From Hyalangium ruber (lineage in GTDB: Bacteria; Myxococcota; Myxococcia; Myxococcales; Myxococcaceae), in the NCBI RefSeq assembly GCF_034259325.1, contig NZ_JAXIVS010000007.1, positions 522,570-586,569 on the forward strand: 64,000 nt of DNA, given 5' to 3'. Position 1 is the stretch's first letter; each line of letters starts with the position of its first letter. Position numbers and translations under genes: made by a program. The notes under the pieces are model-generated. The model was not told where the DNA came from. It did no database searches and saw nothing but the letters and a program-made list of their open reading frames with translations. Below, piece after piece: positions 42,757 through 51,584 of the stretch.

Positions 42757-43281
42757 TCAGCGCAGCTCGAAGTGGTCCACCGTCAGCAGCGGCGTGCGCG
42801 GATCGAACTCGAAGTCCACGTACTTCGCCGTGGAGGACTTCTCGTCCATCTGGACCTTGGACCGGCCAATCTCCAGGTTGGCGGCGTCATAGGCGCGCAG
42901 CTCCAGCGGGCCCGTGTACGCCTGATCCATCGTCACATAGACGGTGATGGAGTGCCGGGCGGCGGCGGCCTCGGCGCGGGTGGCCCGCGTGGCGCCCAGG
43001 CCCTTGGGCCCCAGCTCCTGATGCACGGCGAGCTTCACCTGGCTGATGCCCTTGTCGAAGCCCACGCCCACCGCCTTCACCACCTCGCCCGAGCCCTCGG
43101 TGACGACCTGGGCGGCCTCCTTGCCCTCCGTCTTCAGCGCCTCGCCCACGCCCTTGACGATGCGGGCCTTGGTCGACACAAGCATGTTGCCCTGGTCCTC
43201 GGCGGCCTGGAGCTTCTCTTCGCGGCTCTTGCAGCCGGTGACGACACAGGTGAAGACCAACAGGCCCATCAGGCGACGCAT
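42757..43281 (-). CDS. Small lipoprotein, function unknown
   Basis: 174 residues. ATG 43281 has GGAGG 9 nt upstream. Signal peptide MRRLMGLLVFTCVVTGC ends in the lipobox VTGC. The mature N-terminal half is a helix (EEKLQAAEDQGNMLVSTKARIVKGVGEALKTEG), the C-terminal half a beta domain (HSITVYVTMDQAYTGPLELRAYDAANLEIGRSKVQMDE). No family recognised. It starts 37 nt downstream of the CPBP protease gene and probably shares its transcript. Confidence 0.65.
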   Translation of the reverse strand: MRRLMGLLVFTCVVTGCKSREEKLQAAEDQGNMLVSTKARIVKGVGEALKTEGKEAAQVVTEGSGEVVKAVGVGFDKGISQVKLAVHQELGPKGLGATRATRAEAAAARHSITVYVTMDQAYTGPLELRAYDAANLEIGRSKVQMDEKSSTAKYVDFEFDPRTPLLTVDHFELR

Positions 43282-43318
43282 TCGTGCAAACCTCCGAAGA
43301 TCCGAAACGCGCGCCAGC

Positions 43319-44722
43319 TTAATGGAAGAGGGTCCGCGCCTGCACCAGCACCGCGAAGCTGTTGAGGGTGACGTGTAGGAGGATGGGTGCGCACAGGCCG
43401 CCACTGCTCAGCCGCGCCCAGCCCAGCAGCAGGCCCAGGAAGAAGATCCACCCGGTGAACACGCCATAGAAAGGGTGCAGGGAGGCGAAGATGCCAGCGC
43501 TGACGACCAGCGCGGCCGTGCGCCCCATCCACCCGCGCAGCCAGGGCAGGAGCGCTCCCCGGAACACGAGCTCCTCGCCCACCGGCGCCAGGAGCGCCGC
43601 GGGGATGGCGAACAGCAGCCAGCCGAGCGCTCCCATGGGTCCTTGCTGCGCCATGCCGATCAGCGGGTGCTGGCTGGTCTCCAGGGGCGCCGAGAGCCGC
43701 TCGGAGAGCCACACCAAGCACACCATGAGGCGCGGTGCCAGGGTGACGAGCAGCCCCAGGCTGATCAGGTATGTCCGCAGCCAGCCGCGCGTCCCCTCCT
43801 CGGGGGGAGCGCCGGCGCCCCGCCTCCAGAGCAGCCACCCGGCGACGAGGAGCAGCCCCGTCTGCGTCCACATACCGAGGAACACCGCGCCCCGGCTCGG
43901 GCCGCCGAGCCATGCGGAGAGGCCCTTCACGGTCACCGTGAAGCCGAGCACCGCGACCGTCAGCGCCACGAGCACGCCGAGCGGGCTGGCACCGGCGCGG
44001 CGCCTGCGCCCCAGGAACCAGAGGGTGAGCAGCGCCACCACCGTCACGCCGACGCCGAGCTGCTCCCTGCGCAGCCCCTGGCTGGAGGCCGAGCTCCCCT
44101 CCTCCGGGAGCGGCTCGAACAACCCACGGGGCGGAGGCGCGAAGGAGCGAGCTTCCACCGGCACCACGTCCACCCGCCAGCGCTCCCCTTCCCGCTCCAC
44201 CTCGAGCGCCACCGGCGCGTCGGGCGCGGTGTCCCGCACCACCTCCTGCAGCGACTCGAGGCTGTCGATCGGCTTGCCGTTGGCCTGGTGTACCCGGTCT
44301 CCGGGCCGCAGGCCGGCGGTGGCCGCGGGCCCGCGCTCGAACACCTGGCTCAGCCGCACGCCGGGGCCGGGAGCCTCCGTGTCCGGACGCACGCCCAGCA
44401 CCCTCCGGGAAGCGGTTGGGAGCCCTGACTTCTTCTCTCCGCCCTTCCGCTCCAACGCCATGTGCAGCGAGGCGAGCGCCACCAGGGTGTCCACCACCGC
44501 CAGCGCCACCAGCCAGCGGTGCCAGGAGCGGGTGGTGGGGCTCGCCTCCTTGCGCCGGCCCATGAGGACGAGCGCCCACACCACGGGCAGGCCGAGGCAG
44601 GGGATGAAGCCGGCCACCAGCGCCCAGATGAGGGACAGCCGGGCCGCGGCCTCGGGGCCTCCCCCTTCAGGCGAGGAGCGTCGGTCTTCCAGCGGGGCGG
44701 ACGGGGGTGGGGGTTCGGACAC
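43319..44722 (-). CDS. CPBP-family membrane protease with PDZ-like domain
   Basis: 467 residues. CPBP (Abi) glutamic-type intramembrane proteases show EExxxR and two His motifs, here GEELVFRGALLPWL, SLHPFYG and ILLHVTLNS in the last 110 residues, inside several transmembrane helices. Unusually it also has an N-terminal pair of helices and a soluble PDZ-like domain (about 120-200, GVRLSQVFERGPAATAGLRPGDRVHQANGKPIDSLESL). PDZ may select a C-terminal substrate tail. Start: GTG 44722 (VSEPPPPSAPLEDRR) with AAGG 6 nt ahead; a TTG farther upstream is possible. The substrate is unknown. It precedes the small lipoprotein gene. Confidence 0.8.
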   Translation of the reverse strand: MSEPPPPSAPLEDRRSSPEGGGPEAAARLSLIWALVAGFIPCLGLPVVWALVLMGRRKEASPTTRSWHRWLVALAVVDTLVALASLHMALERKGGEKKSGLPTASRRVLGVRPDTEAPGPGVRLSQVFERGPAATAGLRPGDRVHQANGKPIDSLESLQEVVRDTAPDAPVALEVEREGERWRVDVVPVEARSFAPPPRGLFEPLPEEGSSASSQGLRREQLGVGVTVVALLTLWFLGRRRRAGASPLGVLVALTVAVLGFTVTVKGLSAWLGGPSRGAVFLGMWTQTGLLLVAGWLLWRRGAGAPPEEGTRGWLRTYLISLGLLVTLAPRLMVCLVWLSERLSAPLETSQHPLIGMAQQGPMGALGWLLFAIPAALLAPVGEELVFRGALLPWLRGWMGRTAALVVSAGIFASLHPFYGVFTGWIFFLGLLLGWARLSSGGLCAPILLHVTLNSFAVLVQARTLFH

Positions 44723-44885
44723 GAGGGGCCTTGGGTGGAGGCTCGGTAGCACACTGTCCTCCCCCCGGCTCGCACCCCGCGTCAAGTTCCGCGCCTGCTC
44801 GCCTGCTCTCAGCGTCTCGTCACTTTTCTCACCAGCCGGATCTTTCGGCCGTGCGCTTCAGGTTCGGACGATTTCGGGTAATCCT

Positions 44886-46217
44886 TTGAGCTGCGTGCGT
44901 TTCTCTCTCTGTCTGATCCCTCTGCTGTGCGTCGGCTGTGCCGCGCACGTTGGTCCCCCTCCCTCCGCGTCGGTGCGCCCCGAGCGCCCGGAGGCGGTGG
45001 CCGTCGCGCCTCCCGTGGCCGCTTCGGAGCCCGCTCCCGCCGCGCCCTCTTCGGTGACGCTCCCCGCGGAGCCAACCGCTCCGGCCGTGGCCCTCGTGGA
45101 GCCCGCGGCCGCCACGCCCGCCGAGAGCCCGGACGCCACCGAGGCCCCCGAGGGCGAGGGCGATGAGGAGGACGCCTCGCCCGAGGTCGCCGGGTTCGAC
45201 TCCGCCGACGGAGACGAGGCCGAGACCCCCGCCGAGCCCGGCTCGGAGATCCCCGGCATGCTGTACACGGCCGACCTCTCCGACGAGGAGCTGGAGAAGC
45301 GGTGGAAGGACGACCCGGCCTCGCTGGGCTCGGTGTCCGTGGGCTTCGTGCACAGCGGCCGGCTGGTCAACAGCGTCCGCTTCCCGCAGGAGAAGGACTG
45401 GCTCGTCGTCTCCCCCGAGAAGGCGTGGACGACCCAGGAGACGGTCGACTACATGACCCGCGTCATCCGCGAGCTGCGCACGCGCTTCCCGGAGGCGCCC
45501 CTGCTGCGCGTCAACCAGATCAGCGGCAAGGACGGCGGCCACATCCGGCCCCACAAGAGCCACCAGAACGGCCGGGACGTGGACCTGGGCTTCTACTACC
45601 CGGGCGGCAACCCGGTCCGGGCCCGCGCGCGCGAGAACTACATCGATCCGAAGATGAACTGGGAGCTGGTGCGCGCCCTCGTCACCCTCACCGACGTGCA
45701 GATCATCCTCGTGGACCGGCGCGTGCAGAAGGTGCTCTATGACTTCGCGCTGAAGAACGGCGAGGACAAGGCGTGGCTCGACTCGCTGTTCCACGCTGGG
45801 GAGAACTCGATCATCAAGCACGCGCGCGGGCACCGGGACCACTTCCACGTGCGCTTCTTCAACCCGCGCGCCCAGGAGCTGGGCCGCCGCATCGCCCCGC
45901 TGCTGGCGCTGCAGCCCGAGCACAACATCGCCATGCACCGCGTCCGCTCGGGAGACACCCTGGGCGCGATCGCCATGCGCTTCAACTCCACCGTGACGAT
46001 GATCCGCAACGCCAACCGCATCCGCGGCCACATGCTGCGCATCGGTCAGGTGCTCTCGGTGCCGCTGCGCGGGCCGTGCAACCGCTGCCCCGTTCCGCCG
46101 CCCGTGGTGATTCCGCCCCGGCGCATGCCCGCCGAGGCCAAAGCCGAGGCCGAGACCGCTCCGGCGGAGCAGCCCGCCGAAGAGGTGCGCACCGCCTCGG
46201 AGCTTCCGGGCTCCTGA
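44886..46217 (+). CDS. Murein endopeptidase (MepA-like) with LysM, lipoprotein
   Basis: 443 residues. Signal peptide (CVRFSLCLIPLLCVGC) ends in a lipobox, so it is anchored outside the cytoplasm. A long Pro/Ala/Glu linker (30-130) leads to a penicillin-insensitive murein endopeptidase domain with HIRPHKSHQNGRDVDLGFYY (about 218-237) and GHRDHFHVRFFNP (about 316), the zinc-ligand pair of the MepA/peptidase M74 group. A LysM (about 352-396: HRVRSGDTLGAIAMRFNST...) holds it on peptidoglycan. It cuts peptide cross-links. Start: TTG 44886 or GTG 44895; neither has a strong site. The gene is divergent from the CPBP gene. Confidence 0.85.
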   Translation: MSCVRFSLCLIPLLCVGCAAHVGPPPSASVRPERPEAVAVAPPVAASEPAPAAPSSVTLPAEPTAPAVALVEPAAATPAESPDATEAPEGEGDEEDASPEVAGFDSADGDEAETPAEPGSEIPGMLYTADLSDEELEKRWKDDPASLGSVSVGFVHSGRLVNSVRFPQEKDWLVVSPEKAWTTQETVDYMTRVIRELRTRFPEAPLLRVNQISGKDGGHIRPHKSHQNGRDVDLGFYYPGGNPVRARARENYIDPKMNWELVRALVTLTDVQIILVDRRVQKVLYDFALKNGEDKAWLDSLFHAGENSIIKHARGHRDHFHVRFFNPRAQELGRRIAPLLALQPEHNIAMHRVRSGDTLGAIAMRFNSTVTMIRNANRIRGHMLRIGQVLSVPLRGPCNRCPVPPPVVIPPRRMPAEAKAEAETAPAEQPAEEVRTASELPGS

Positions 46218-46230
46218 GCCCCCGGCCCGC

Positions 46231-46899
46231 TCAATCCGGGTCGATCGAGGCGCTCCGGACTCCGGGGAGCCGGCTGCGCAGCCCCTGGAGCAGTTCGAGG
46301 CCGTCCGTCCGCGAAGGCACGGGCAGCTCCACCACCGCGGTGCCTCCCTGGGAGCCCGCGGCCTGCTCGAGCGCGAGGAAGCGGGCCTGGGGGTGCAATT
46401 CCCTCAGCGGCCCCACGGCGGCGTTCACGTCCTCGAGCCCCAGCGACAGCTTCACCAGCTCCATGCGCTGCTCGCTGACCGCGTCCAGCACCAGCAGCAC
46501 AGCGCCGAAGAACGCGGTCGCGCAGAGCGCCACGGAGGCCGCTCCCAACCCGCAGGCCATGCCCACGCCGATCATCACGAACATGACGGCCGCGTCTCGC
46601 GGGTCCTTGATGCCCGAACGGAAGCGGATGAAGCCCCCGAGCCCCACCAGACCAAAGGCGCGGGAGACGCTGTCACCGATGACCGTGGTCATCACCGCGC
46701 CCGCCACGGCGATCAACACCTGGGTGTGGACCGACTTGGGCGGGAGCGGGGAGACGTGCGGCATGAGCTTGCGCCACGGCCGGTAGGCCAGGAACGCGCC
46801 GAGCACCAGCGCCAGGGTGAAGCGCTCCAGCAGCGCGGGGATGGTGAGGAAGTGCGGGCTGACGTCCAGCCCCTGCAGCGCGGTCTCAAGCGGTGGCAT
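46231..46899 (-). CDS. DUF4956-like inner-membrane protein
   Basis: 222 residues with about four to five transmembrane helices in the first 150. The conserved GGFIRFRSGIKDPRDAAVMFVMIGVGMACG matches DUF4956 (related to MgtC/SapB-like proteins). The C-terminal 70 residues form a soluble ACT-like domain (TAVVELPVPSRTDGLELLQGLRSRLPGVRSASIDPD). DUF4956 proteins often sit near CotH and polyphosphate-polymerase-like VTC genes. Here CotH is two genes upstream and VTC is missing. The ATG lies inside the end of the kinase-like gene (14-nt overlap), so translation is coupled. Confidence 0.75.
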   Translation of the reverse strand: MPPLETALQGLDVSPHFLTIPALLERFTLALVLGAFLAYRPWRKLMPHVSPLPPKSVHTQVLIAVAGAVMTTVIGDSVSRAFGLVGLGGFIRFRSGIKDPRDAAVMFVMIGVGMACGLGAASVALCATAFFGAVLLVLDAVSEQRMELVKLSLGLEDVNAAVGPLRELHPQARFLALEQAAGSQGGTAVVELPVPSRTDGLELLQGLRSRLPGVRSASIDPD

Positions 46900-48565
46900 C
46901 GAGGGCTCTCTGGAAGGTGTCGGGGGCGCCTCGGGTGGCCTGGCGCAGGAGGGCGAAGTCTTGAGGGTGGCTGGCCAGGAGCCGCTCGGCGAGGGCGCGC
47001 CCGCGCGGCGTCTGGAGCAAGGGCCCCAGGCTCCGCACCGTCGAGGAGGGCCACGTGTCCGCCAGGGCCGTGCGCAGCCCCCAGGCCGGAGCGCCCTCCA
47101 TGCCGACGATGGAGTCCAGCACCTCCTCGCACTGCGCGCCGAAGGACTCGCGCAGCGCCCAGGCCCGAGGGTGGTCCAACCCCTCGAGGGTACTGAGGAC
47201 GGCGCGAGAGGCCCGCGCCACGTGCTGCTCGCGCAGCTCCCAGGCCCGGGGGCTCACCAGCCCCGCCAGCGAGCGCAGCACCGCATCCGGCGCGGCGGCC
47301 CAGGCCCGCTCACGCCACGTCCAGGCCCGCTCGCTCTCCAGCCCGCGAATGGAGCGGCACCCCGTGCGCGCCACGCGCTCCAGCGCGAGGGCGTCTTCTC
47401 CTCCGGCATCCGAGAGCCAGCGCAGCCGCTGGCTCCACGCCTGCGTCCCGTTGAGCCCTTCCAGCGAGGCAATCACGCTCTCCGAGGCGGAGAAGTAGAT
47501 GCGCTCGCGCATCTTCCAGGCCTGCTCCGAGTCGAGCCCATTCAGGGATTCGGCGACCTGCACCGGTACACGCTCGATCAGCCGATCTCGAAGCTCCCAA
47601 GACTCGGGCGCATCGGCCGCCGCGTCCCTCAAGGAGCCGAGGACCTGCCCCGGCGCCTTGTCCGCGAGCTGCCGCCGCAGGTGCCACGAGGCCTCATCCG
47701 TGAAGCCCACGAGGCTGTAGGCCACCAGCTCCGGGCACCGCTCGGCCAGGGCCTCGCGGCGCTCCGTCATGTCCTCGCCCTCCATGCCCGAGAGGAAGTA
47801 CGCGGCCAGGGAGGGCTCGTCCTCCCTCCAGACATCGAGCTGGCGGAGGAGTCTCCCCCGCGCCTCCTCCAGGGAGCGCACGGGGGACGGAGCGGCCCGC
47901 AACGTGCGCGCGGACGGGGAGATGCCCTCGCGGGCCTGGAGGATGTCCTGGACCACCTGGCGCACGAGCGTCTCCAGCGTCACCCCCGCGTTCTCCAGCA
48001 GCGTCCAGCGCTCGGGAGCCTCGGCCGCCAGCGCCCGGTAGCCCGAGCGCAGCCGCACCTGCAACCCGCTGCCCGCGAGCCCCTTGCGCGAGGGGGCACC
48101 GGGCTTGGGCGTGAGGATCTTCGAGATGCGGCGGCGGGCCCGGGCCAGGGCCGGGTCCACGTCCATCAGGAAGACGCGGTCCGGCGTCAGCCCCCGCGCG
48201 CAGGCGTCGAGCACGGGCCGCACCACATGCTCCGGCATGCCGCGCCCCCACCGCGCGAGCACCTCGGCGGTGTAGAAGAAGCGGTCGGTGATGACGACAT
48301 CGCTCTCCGCCAGCGCCGGGCGCGTCACCTCTTCCAGGAGCTGAGCCTCGCGCGCCGCGTAGAGCAGCAGCTCGGCCGTGGGCGTGAGCGCCAGGTGGGC
48401 GGGGTCCCTCGTGAAGCGCCGCAGCCCCTCCGAGACGGGCGAGGCGAGCAGCCCTCCCTCCCGGACGTGCCGAACCCGGAGGCCCGCATGTCGCAGCTCC
48501 TGGGCCACCCGGTTGGACAGGGTGGTCTTTCCCGAACCATCGATGCCTTCGAAGACGATCAACAT
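46886..48565 (-). CDS. Thymidylate-kinase-like protein with a long repeat tail
   Basis: 559 residues. Residues 1-210 are a thymidylate kinase fold: P-loop FEGIDGSGKTT, ITDRFFYTAEVLA, PDRVFLMDVDPALARARR and a basic lid. The usual REPGGT loop reads REGGLLAS, so the substrate may differ. The rest is about eight repeats of roughly 35 residues with the pattern SLxGLxxxxAWxLRE (ESLNGLDSEQAWKMRE; RSLAGLVSPRAWELRE; STLEGLDHPRAWALRE), a helical solenoid not found in ordinary Tmk, which is about 210 residues. It lies 7 nt after cotH and overlaps the DUF4956 gene. ATG 48565 is preceded by GGAGAG. Confidence 0.8.
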   Translation of the reverse strand: MLIVFEGIDGSGKTTLSNRVAQELRHAGLRVRHVREGGLLASPVSEGLRRFTRDPAHLALTPTAELLLYAAREAQLLEEVTRPALAESDVVITDRFFYTAEVLARWGRGMPEHVVRPVLDACARGLTPDRVFLMDVDPALARARRRISKILTPKPGAPSRKGLAGSGLQVRLRSGYRALAAEAPERWTLLENAGVTLETLVRQVVQDILQAREGISPSARTLRAAPSPVRSLEEARGRLLRQLDVWREDEPSLAAYFLSGMEGEDMTERREALAERCPELVAYSLVGFTDEASWHLRRQLADKAPGQVLGSLRDAAADAPESWELRDRLIERVPVQVAESLNGLDSEQAWKMRERIYFSASESVIASLEGLNGTQAWSQRLRWLSDAGGEDALALERVARTGCRSIRGLESERAWTWRERAWAAAPDAVLRSLAGLVSPRAWELREQHVARASRAVLSTLEGLDHPRAWALRESFGAQCEEVLDSIVGMEGAPAWGLRTALADTWPSSTVRSLGPLLQTPRGRALAERLLASHPQDFALLRQATRGAPDTFQRALDATA

Positions 48566-48572
48566 GAGCGGG

Positions 48573-50162
48573 CTACTCTCCGAAGGTCGTCCGCACCGCC
48601 GCCTCGCGCTGCTCGGCGAACTGGAGCAGCCCCGAGGTGCCGGTGAGCGCGTCCTGGAACTGCTGCGCGCTGGAGTAGGTGAAGCCCTGCCGCTCGGCGT
48701 TCTCTCCCACCACATAGGGGGCGATGAGCGTGTGCGCCTGCTGCATGCGCTCCTTCATCGCCGAGGCGGCCAGCGGGCCCTGGATCGACTCCCGCACGTA
48801 TTGCTCGTACTTCGCCTTGTAGACCGGATCATCCATGAGGTAGCGGATGAGCGGCCAGCTCTCGTTGACCTCGGCCAGCGTGAGCGAGAGCGACTGGCCC
48901 GCCGACATCGACAGGTTGTGGTCCCACGTAATCCAGTGCAGCCGGTTCCCATCGTTCGGGTCCGCGTACAGGTAATAGTTGTGGGCCATCCGCCCGTAGC
49001 TGTCCCAGTTCGCCAGCACCGTGTTGGTCGCCAGCCACTGCAGGAAGCCGTCCACGTCCAGCGTCCCCTCCAGGCGCGCGCGCCAGGCCGCCGCGTCGCT
49101 CCGGTCGGAGTGGAGCGCCGCGATGGCCGCCTCCACCGACTCCCAGCCCAGCTCGGCCGCATCCGACTGCGCCTCGAAGGACGCCGAGTCGAACGTCCCC
49201 CACGTGGCGCCCGTGCCGTCCGCCTCGTAGAGCGCGCCCTTGTGGTTGCCGAAGTGGGTGTCCAGCAGCGAGTCCTGCGGATCCTCCGCCACCGTGTAGA
49301 GGCCGAAGTACTCGGGCCCATCGCCGTGGTCCACGTACACCGCCATGAAGCCCGTGTGGGCCGCGGGCACGCCCGCCGCGCGGAAGGTACTCGAGGCCAC
49401 ATGGTCCCGGATGTACGAGGCATCGCCCTGGTTGCTGGAGAGCGACAGCTTGCTGAAGCCGTAGAAGTGCTGGCCTTCAATCTCCGGGTGCTCGTCCTCG
49501 AACTTGTCGAAGTTGAGCCGGAACGGCAGCTTGCCGATGCCCGAGCGCCAACCCCCCGACAGCGTGGAGTTGCCCTTGTAGCGGATGCCCACGTTCCACC
49601 ACGTCTTGCCGGTGAAGTTCACCGTCGAGGGCACATAGACCGGCGTCTCGGGGATCAGATCCGCGGCGCCTCCACCTCCGCCTCCCGGGGCTCCGCCTCC
49701 GCCACCTCCCGGCGCTCCGCCTCCCGGCCCTCCCTGGGGACGGCACAGGAGCGCCCCATCCGGCGCGGCGCCGCACGTGGACGTGAAGGTGCTGCCGTTG
49801 AAGGTCGCGCTGCACGCGTCGCCCGCCGCCTTGCCCTCGCAGGCCGCCGTCAGCTCCGCCGGCGGGCCTCCTCCGCCCGGCATCCCTCCCCCACCCCCTC
49901 CGCCCGGCATCCCGCCGACGCCTCCGCCCGCGCCAAACGCGCCCAGCATGCCCGTCATGTCGTCCTGCATCGCCTGCCAGTCCGCCGCGGCGATGACGAT
50001 GTCGAGCCGCTGGACCTTGTCGGCCGGGAAGACGGTCTCGAAGGAGGGCTCGGCGTTCTTGCCGTGCGTCTCGTCGCTCCAGCCTTCCGGGCGGTTGTCG
50101 CCGCAGGCCGTGGCAAGGACCATGAGCGCGGCAAGCGCCGCCCGTCGCGAAACTCCGTGCAT
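48573..50162 (-). CDS. CotH-like protein kinase lipoprotein
   Basis: 529 residues. Signal peptide MHGVSRRAALAALMVLATAC ends in the lipobox ATAC. CotH kinases are atypical extracytoplasmic kinases, first seen in spore coat. Family parts: VGIRYKGNST, LPFRLNFDKFED, YIRDHVAS, YFGLYTVAEDP and WDSYGRMAHNYYLYADPNDGNRLHWITWDHNLSM near 390-420. A Gly-rich insert of about 80 residues (75-155) containing a CxxC-like pair splits the N-terminal part. GGGGAG precedes ATG 50162. It begins a three-gene operon with the thymidylate-kinase-like and DUF4956 genes. A coat or envelope role is inference. Confidence 0.85.
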   Translation of the reverse strand: MHGVSRRAALAALMVLATACGDNRPEGWSDETHGKNAEPSFETVFPADKVQRLDIVIAAADWQAMQDDMTGMLGAFGAGGGVGGMPGGGGGGGMPGGGGPPAELTAACEGKAAGDACSATFNGSTFTSTCGAAPDGALLCRPQGGPGGGAPGGGGGGAPGGGGGGAADLIPETPVYVPSTVNFTGKTWWNVGIRYKGNSTLSGGWRSGIGKLPFRLNFDKFEDEHPEIEGQHFYGFSKLSLSSNQGDASYIRDHVASSTFRAAGVPAAHTGFMAVYVDHGDGPEYFGLYTVAEDPQDSLLDTHFGNHKGALYEADGTGATWGTFDSASFEAQSDAAELGWESVEAAIAALHSDRSDAAAWRARLEGTLDVDGFLQWLATNTVLANWDSYGRMAHNYYLYADPNDGNRLHWITWDHNLSMSAGQSLSLTLAEVNESWPLIRYLMDDPVYKAKYEQYVRESIQGPLAASAMKERMQQAHTLIAPYVVGENAERQGFTYSSAQQFQDALTGTSGLLQFAEQREAAVRTTFGE

Positions 50163-50260
50163 ACCACTCTCCCCGAGGGGTGAAGGGAACCCTCTGCCAG
50201 GACCGGCTCCCTGCCGGCGCTGGGGCTGCGAGGTGACACCCTGCCCAGGGCTCGTGACCC

Positions 50261-50284
50261 GTTCGTTTCACGCGTGTGACGAAC
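50261..50284. promoter_or_regulatory. 24-bp palindrome upstream of the CotH gene
   Basis: GTTCGT (50261-50266) and ACGAAC (50279-50284) flank the perfect 8-bp core CACGCGTG (50269-50276); 20 of 24 positions obey the dyad. It lies 99 nt before the CotH start and 122 nt before the TerB-like start, in their shared 243-bp gap. A dimeric repressor or activator site is likely. The rest of the gap shows no gene. Confidence 0.5.
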
Positions 50285-50405
50285 TATTTCCGTGATTCCC
50301 TTGCTCGCACAGTGTTGACGGGGCGGCGCGCGGTGCCATTCCCGCCCCGGTCCCGCCCTCGCCCGGTGTAGAGTCGAGCCGAGTCGCGCTTGCCAGAGGA
50401 TGAGG

Positions 50406-50741
50406 ATGACGCCCTCCGCCGAGGACCGCTTCAACACCGAGGTCATCAAGCTGCTGCTCCAGGTCGCCTGGAGCGACCGGAGCCTCACGCACGCCGAGCA
50501 CCTGGTCATCTTCGGCCTGGGCCGGAGCTGGAACGTGCCCGAGCTGGAGCTTCAGGAGCTCCTGAAGACGCTGAAGGCCGGTGGCGCCCTGCCCGAGCCC
50601 GACCTGGCCGTGCTGCGCACCCGGCCCGATGACGTGCTGGAGGCCGCGCGCGCCCTGGCCGTGTCCGATGGCCGGGTCGCCGACGCCGAGAAGGAGCTGA
50701 TCGCCCGCGTCCAGGCCCGGCTCAACGACTCCCAGGCCTGA
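50406..50741 (+). CDS. TerB-like small protein
   Basis: 111 residues. An all-helical domain with the TerB pattern: LLLQVAWSDRSLTHAEHLVIFGLGRSWNV, then ALAVSDGRVADAEKELIARVQ. TerB domains (tellurite resistance, DnaJ-associated) bind metal through acidic residues; here Asp and Glu are present in both helical pairs. Start: ATG 50406 has GAGG 8 nt ahead; ATG 50400 is 6 nt upstream. It is divergent from cotH and converges with the PP2C gene. Confidence 0.7.
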   Translation: MTPSAEDRFNTEVIKLLLQVAWSDRSLTHAEHLVIFGLGRSWNVPELELQELLKTLKAGGALPEPDLAVLRTRPDDVLEAARALAVSDGRVADAEKELIARVQARLNDSQA

Positions 50742-50772
50742 GCCAGCTTCCCTTCAGGCCTCCGCTCAGGCC
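50735..50772. terminator. Inverted repeat containing both stop codons
   Basis: GGCCTGAG (50735-50742) and CTCAGGCC (50765-50772) are perfect 8-bp arms with a 22-nt spacer. The TerB gene stop lies in the left arm and the PP2C gene stop in the right arm, so one structure could end transcription of both convergent genes. Confidence 0.35.
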
Positions 50773-51512
50773 TCGAGGATGCGCACCACCACGGCGGTGA
50801 TGTTGTCGCGGCTGCCCGCCTCGTAGGCCCCGGAGACCAGGGCCGCGCACGCCTGGGCCACGTCCGACAGGGCCAGGCTGGTGGCCATGCGCTCCGGCCC
50901 CAGCGGCTCGTACAGCCCGTCCGAGCACAGCAGGTACACGTCCCCGGCGCGCAGCTCCACCCGATGCACCGTGGGCTCCGAGCGCTCCGTGCCCAGCGCG
51001 CGGGTGATGATGTGGCCGAAGGCGCTCTGTCCCCGAGGCGGCGGCTCCAGCCCCGCCTCGCGCAGCTCCTCGGTGATGGAGTGGTCCCGCGTGAGCGCCT
51101 CGAGCTGCCCCTCGCGCAAGCGGTACAGGCGGCTGTCTCCCACGTGGGAGACGGCGGCCCCGCCCTCACCCACCGCGAAGGCCACCACCGTGGAGCCCAT
51201 CTCTCGCAGGTAGCCCACGCGGCGCGACTGCACCGCGCGCTGCGCCAGCTCCGTACACACCGCCAGCAGGTTCTCCTCCCGGCTGCGACGCCCATCCTGC
51301 GGGTGGGGCCAGGCCGCCTCGCCCTCGCGCGCCATCCGCTCCCCGAACTCCTTGAAGGCGTCCACCACACACTGGCTGGCGACCTCGCCGCCCTCCTGGC
51401 CTCCCAGGCCGTCGGCCACCACGAACAGGCCCAGCTCCGGCCGCACGCAATAGGCGTCCTCGTTGTGGGGCCGCCGCCCGACGTGTGTCTGTCCCGCGCT
51501 TTCGAGTCGCAT
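50766..51512 (-). CDS. PP2C-type protein phosphatase
   Basis: 248 residues, the bare PP2C/Stp1 catalytic domain. Metal-binding and catalytic motifs: RRPHNEDAYCV, VVADGLGGQEGGEVAS, VSHVGDSRLYRLR, DHSITEE, LLCSDGLYE and GSRDNITAVVVR. It removes phosphate from Ser/Thr and would oppose Hanks-type kinases. Start: ATG 51512 with GGAGG 5 nt ahead; upstream codons lack the domain. It is divergent from the next gene, 233 bp away. Confidence 0.92.
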   Translation of the reverse strand: MRLESAGQTHVGRRPHNEDAYCVRPELGLFVVADGLGGQEGGEVASQCVVDAFKEFGERMAREGEAAWPHPQDGRRSREENLLAVCTELAQRAVQSRRVGYLREMGSTVVAFAVGEGGAAVSHVGDSRLYRLREGQLEALTRDHSITEELREAGLEPPPRGQSAFGHIITRALGTERSEPTVHRVELRAGDVYLLCSDGLYEPLGPERMATSLALSDVAQACAALVSGAYEAGSRDNITAVVVRILEA

Positions 51513-51584
51513 CCCGTCCTCCTCGTTCCCTCCCTGGGACAGCAAGCAGGGGGCCACCGCCAAGCATGCGAAACCACACCCACG

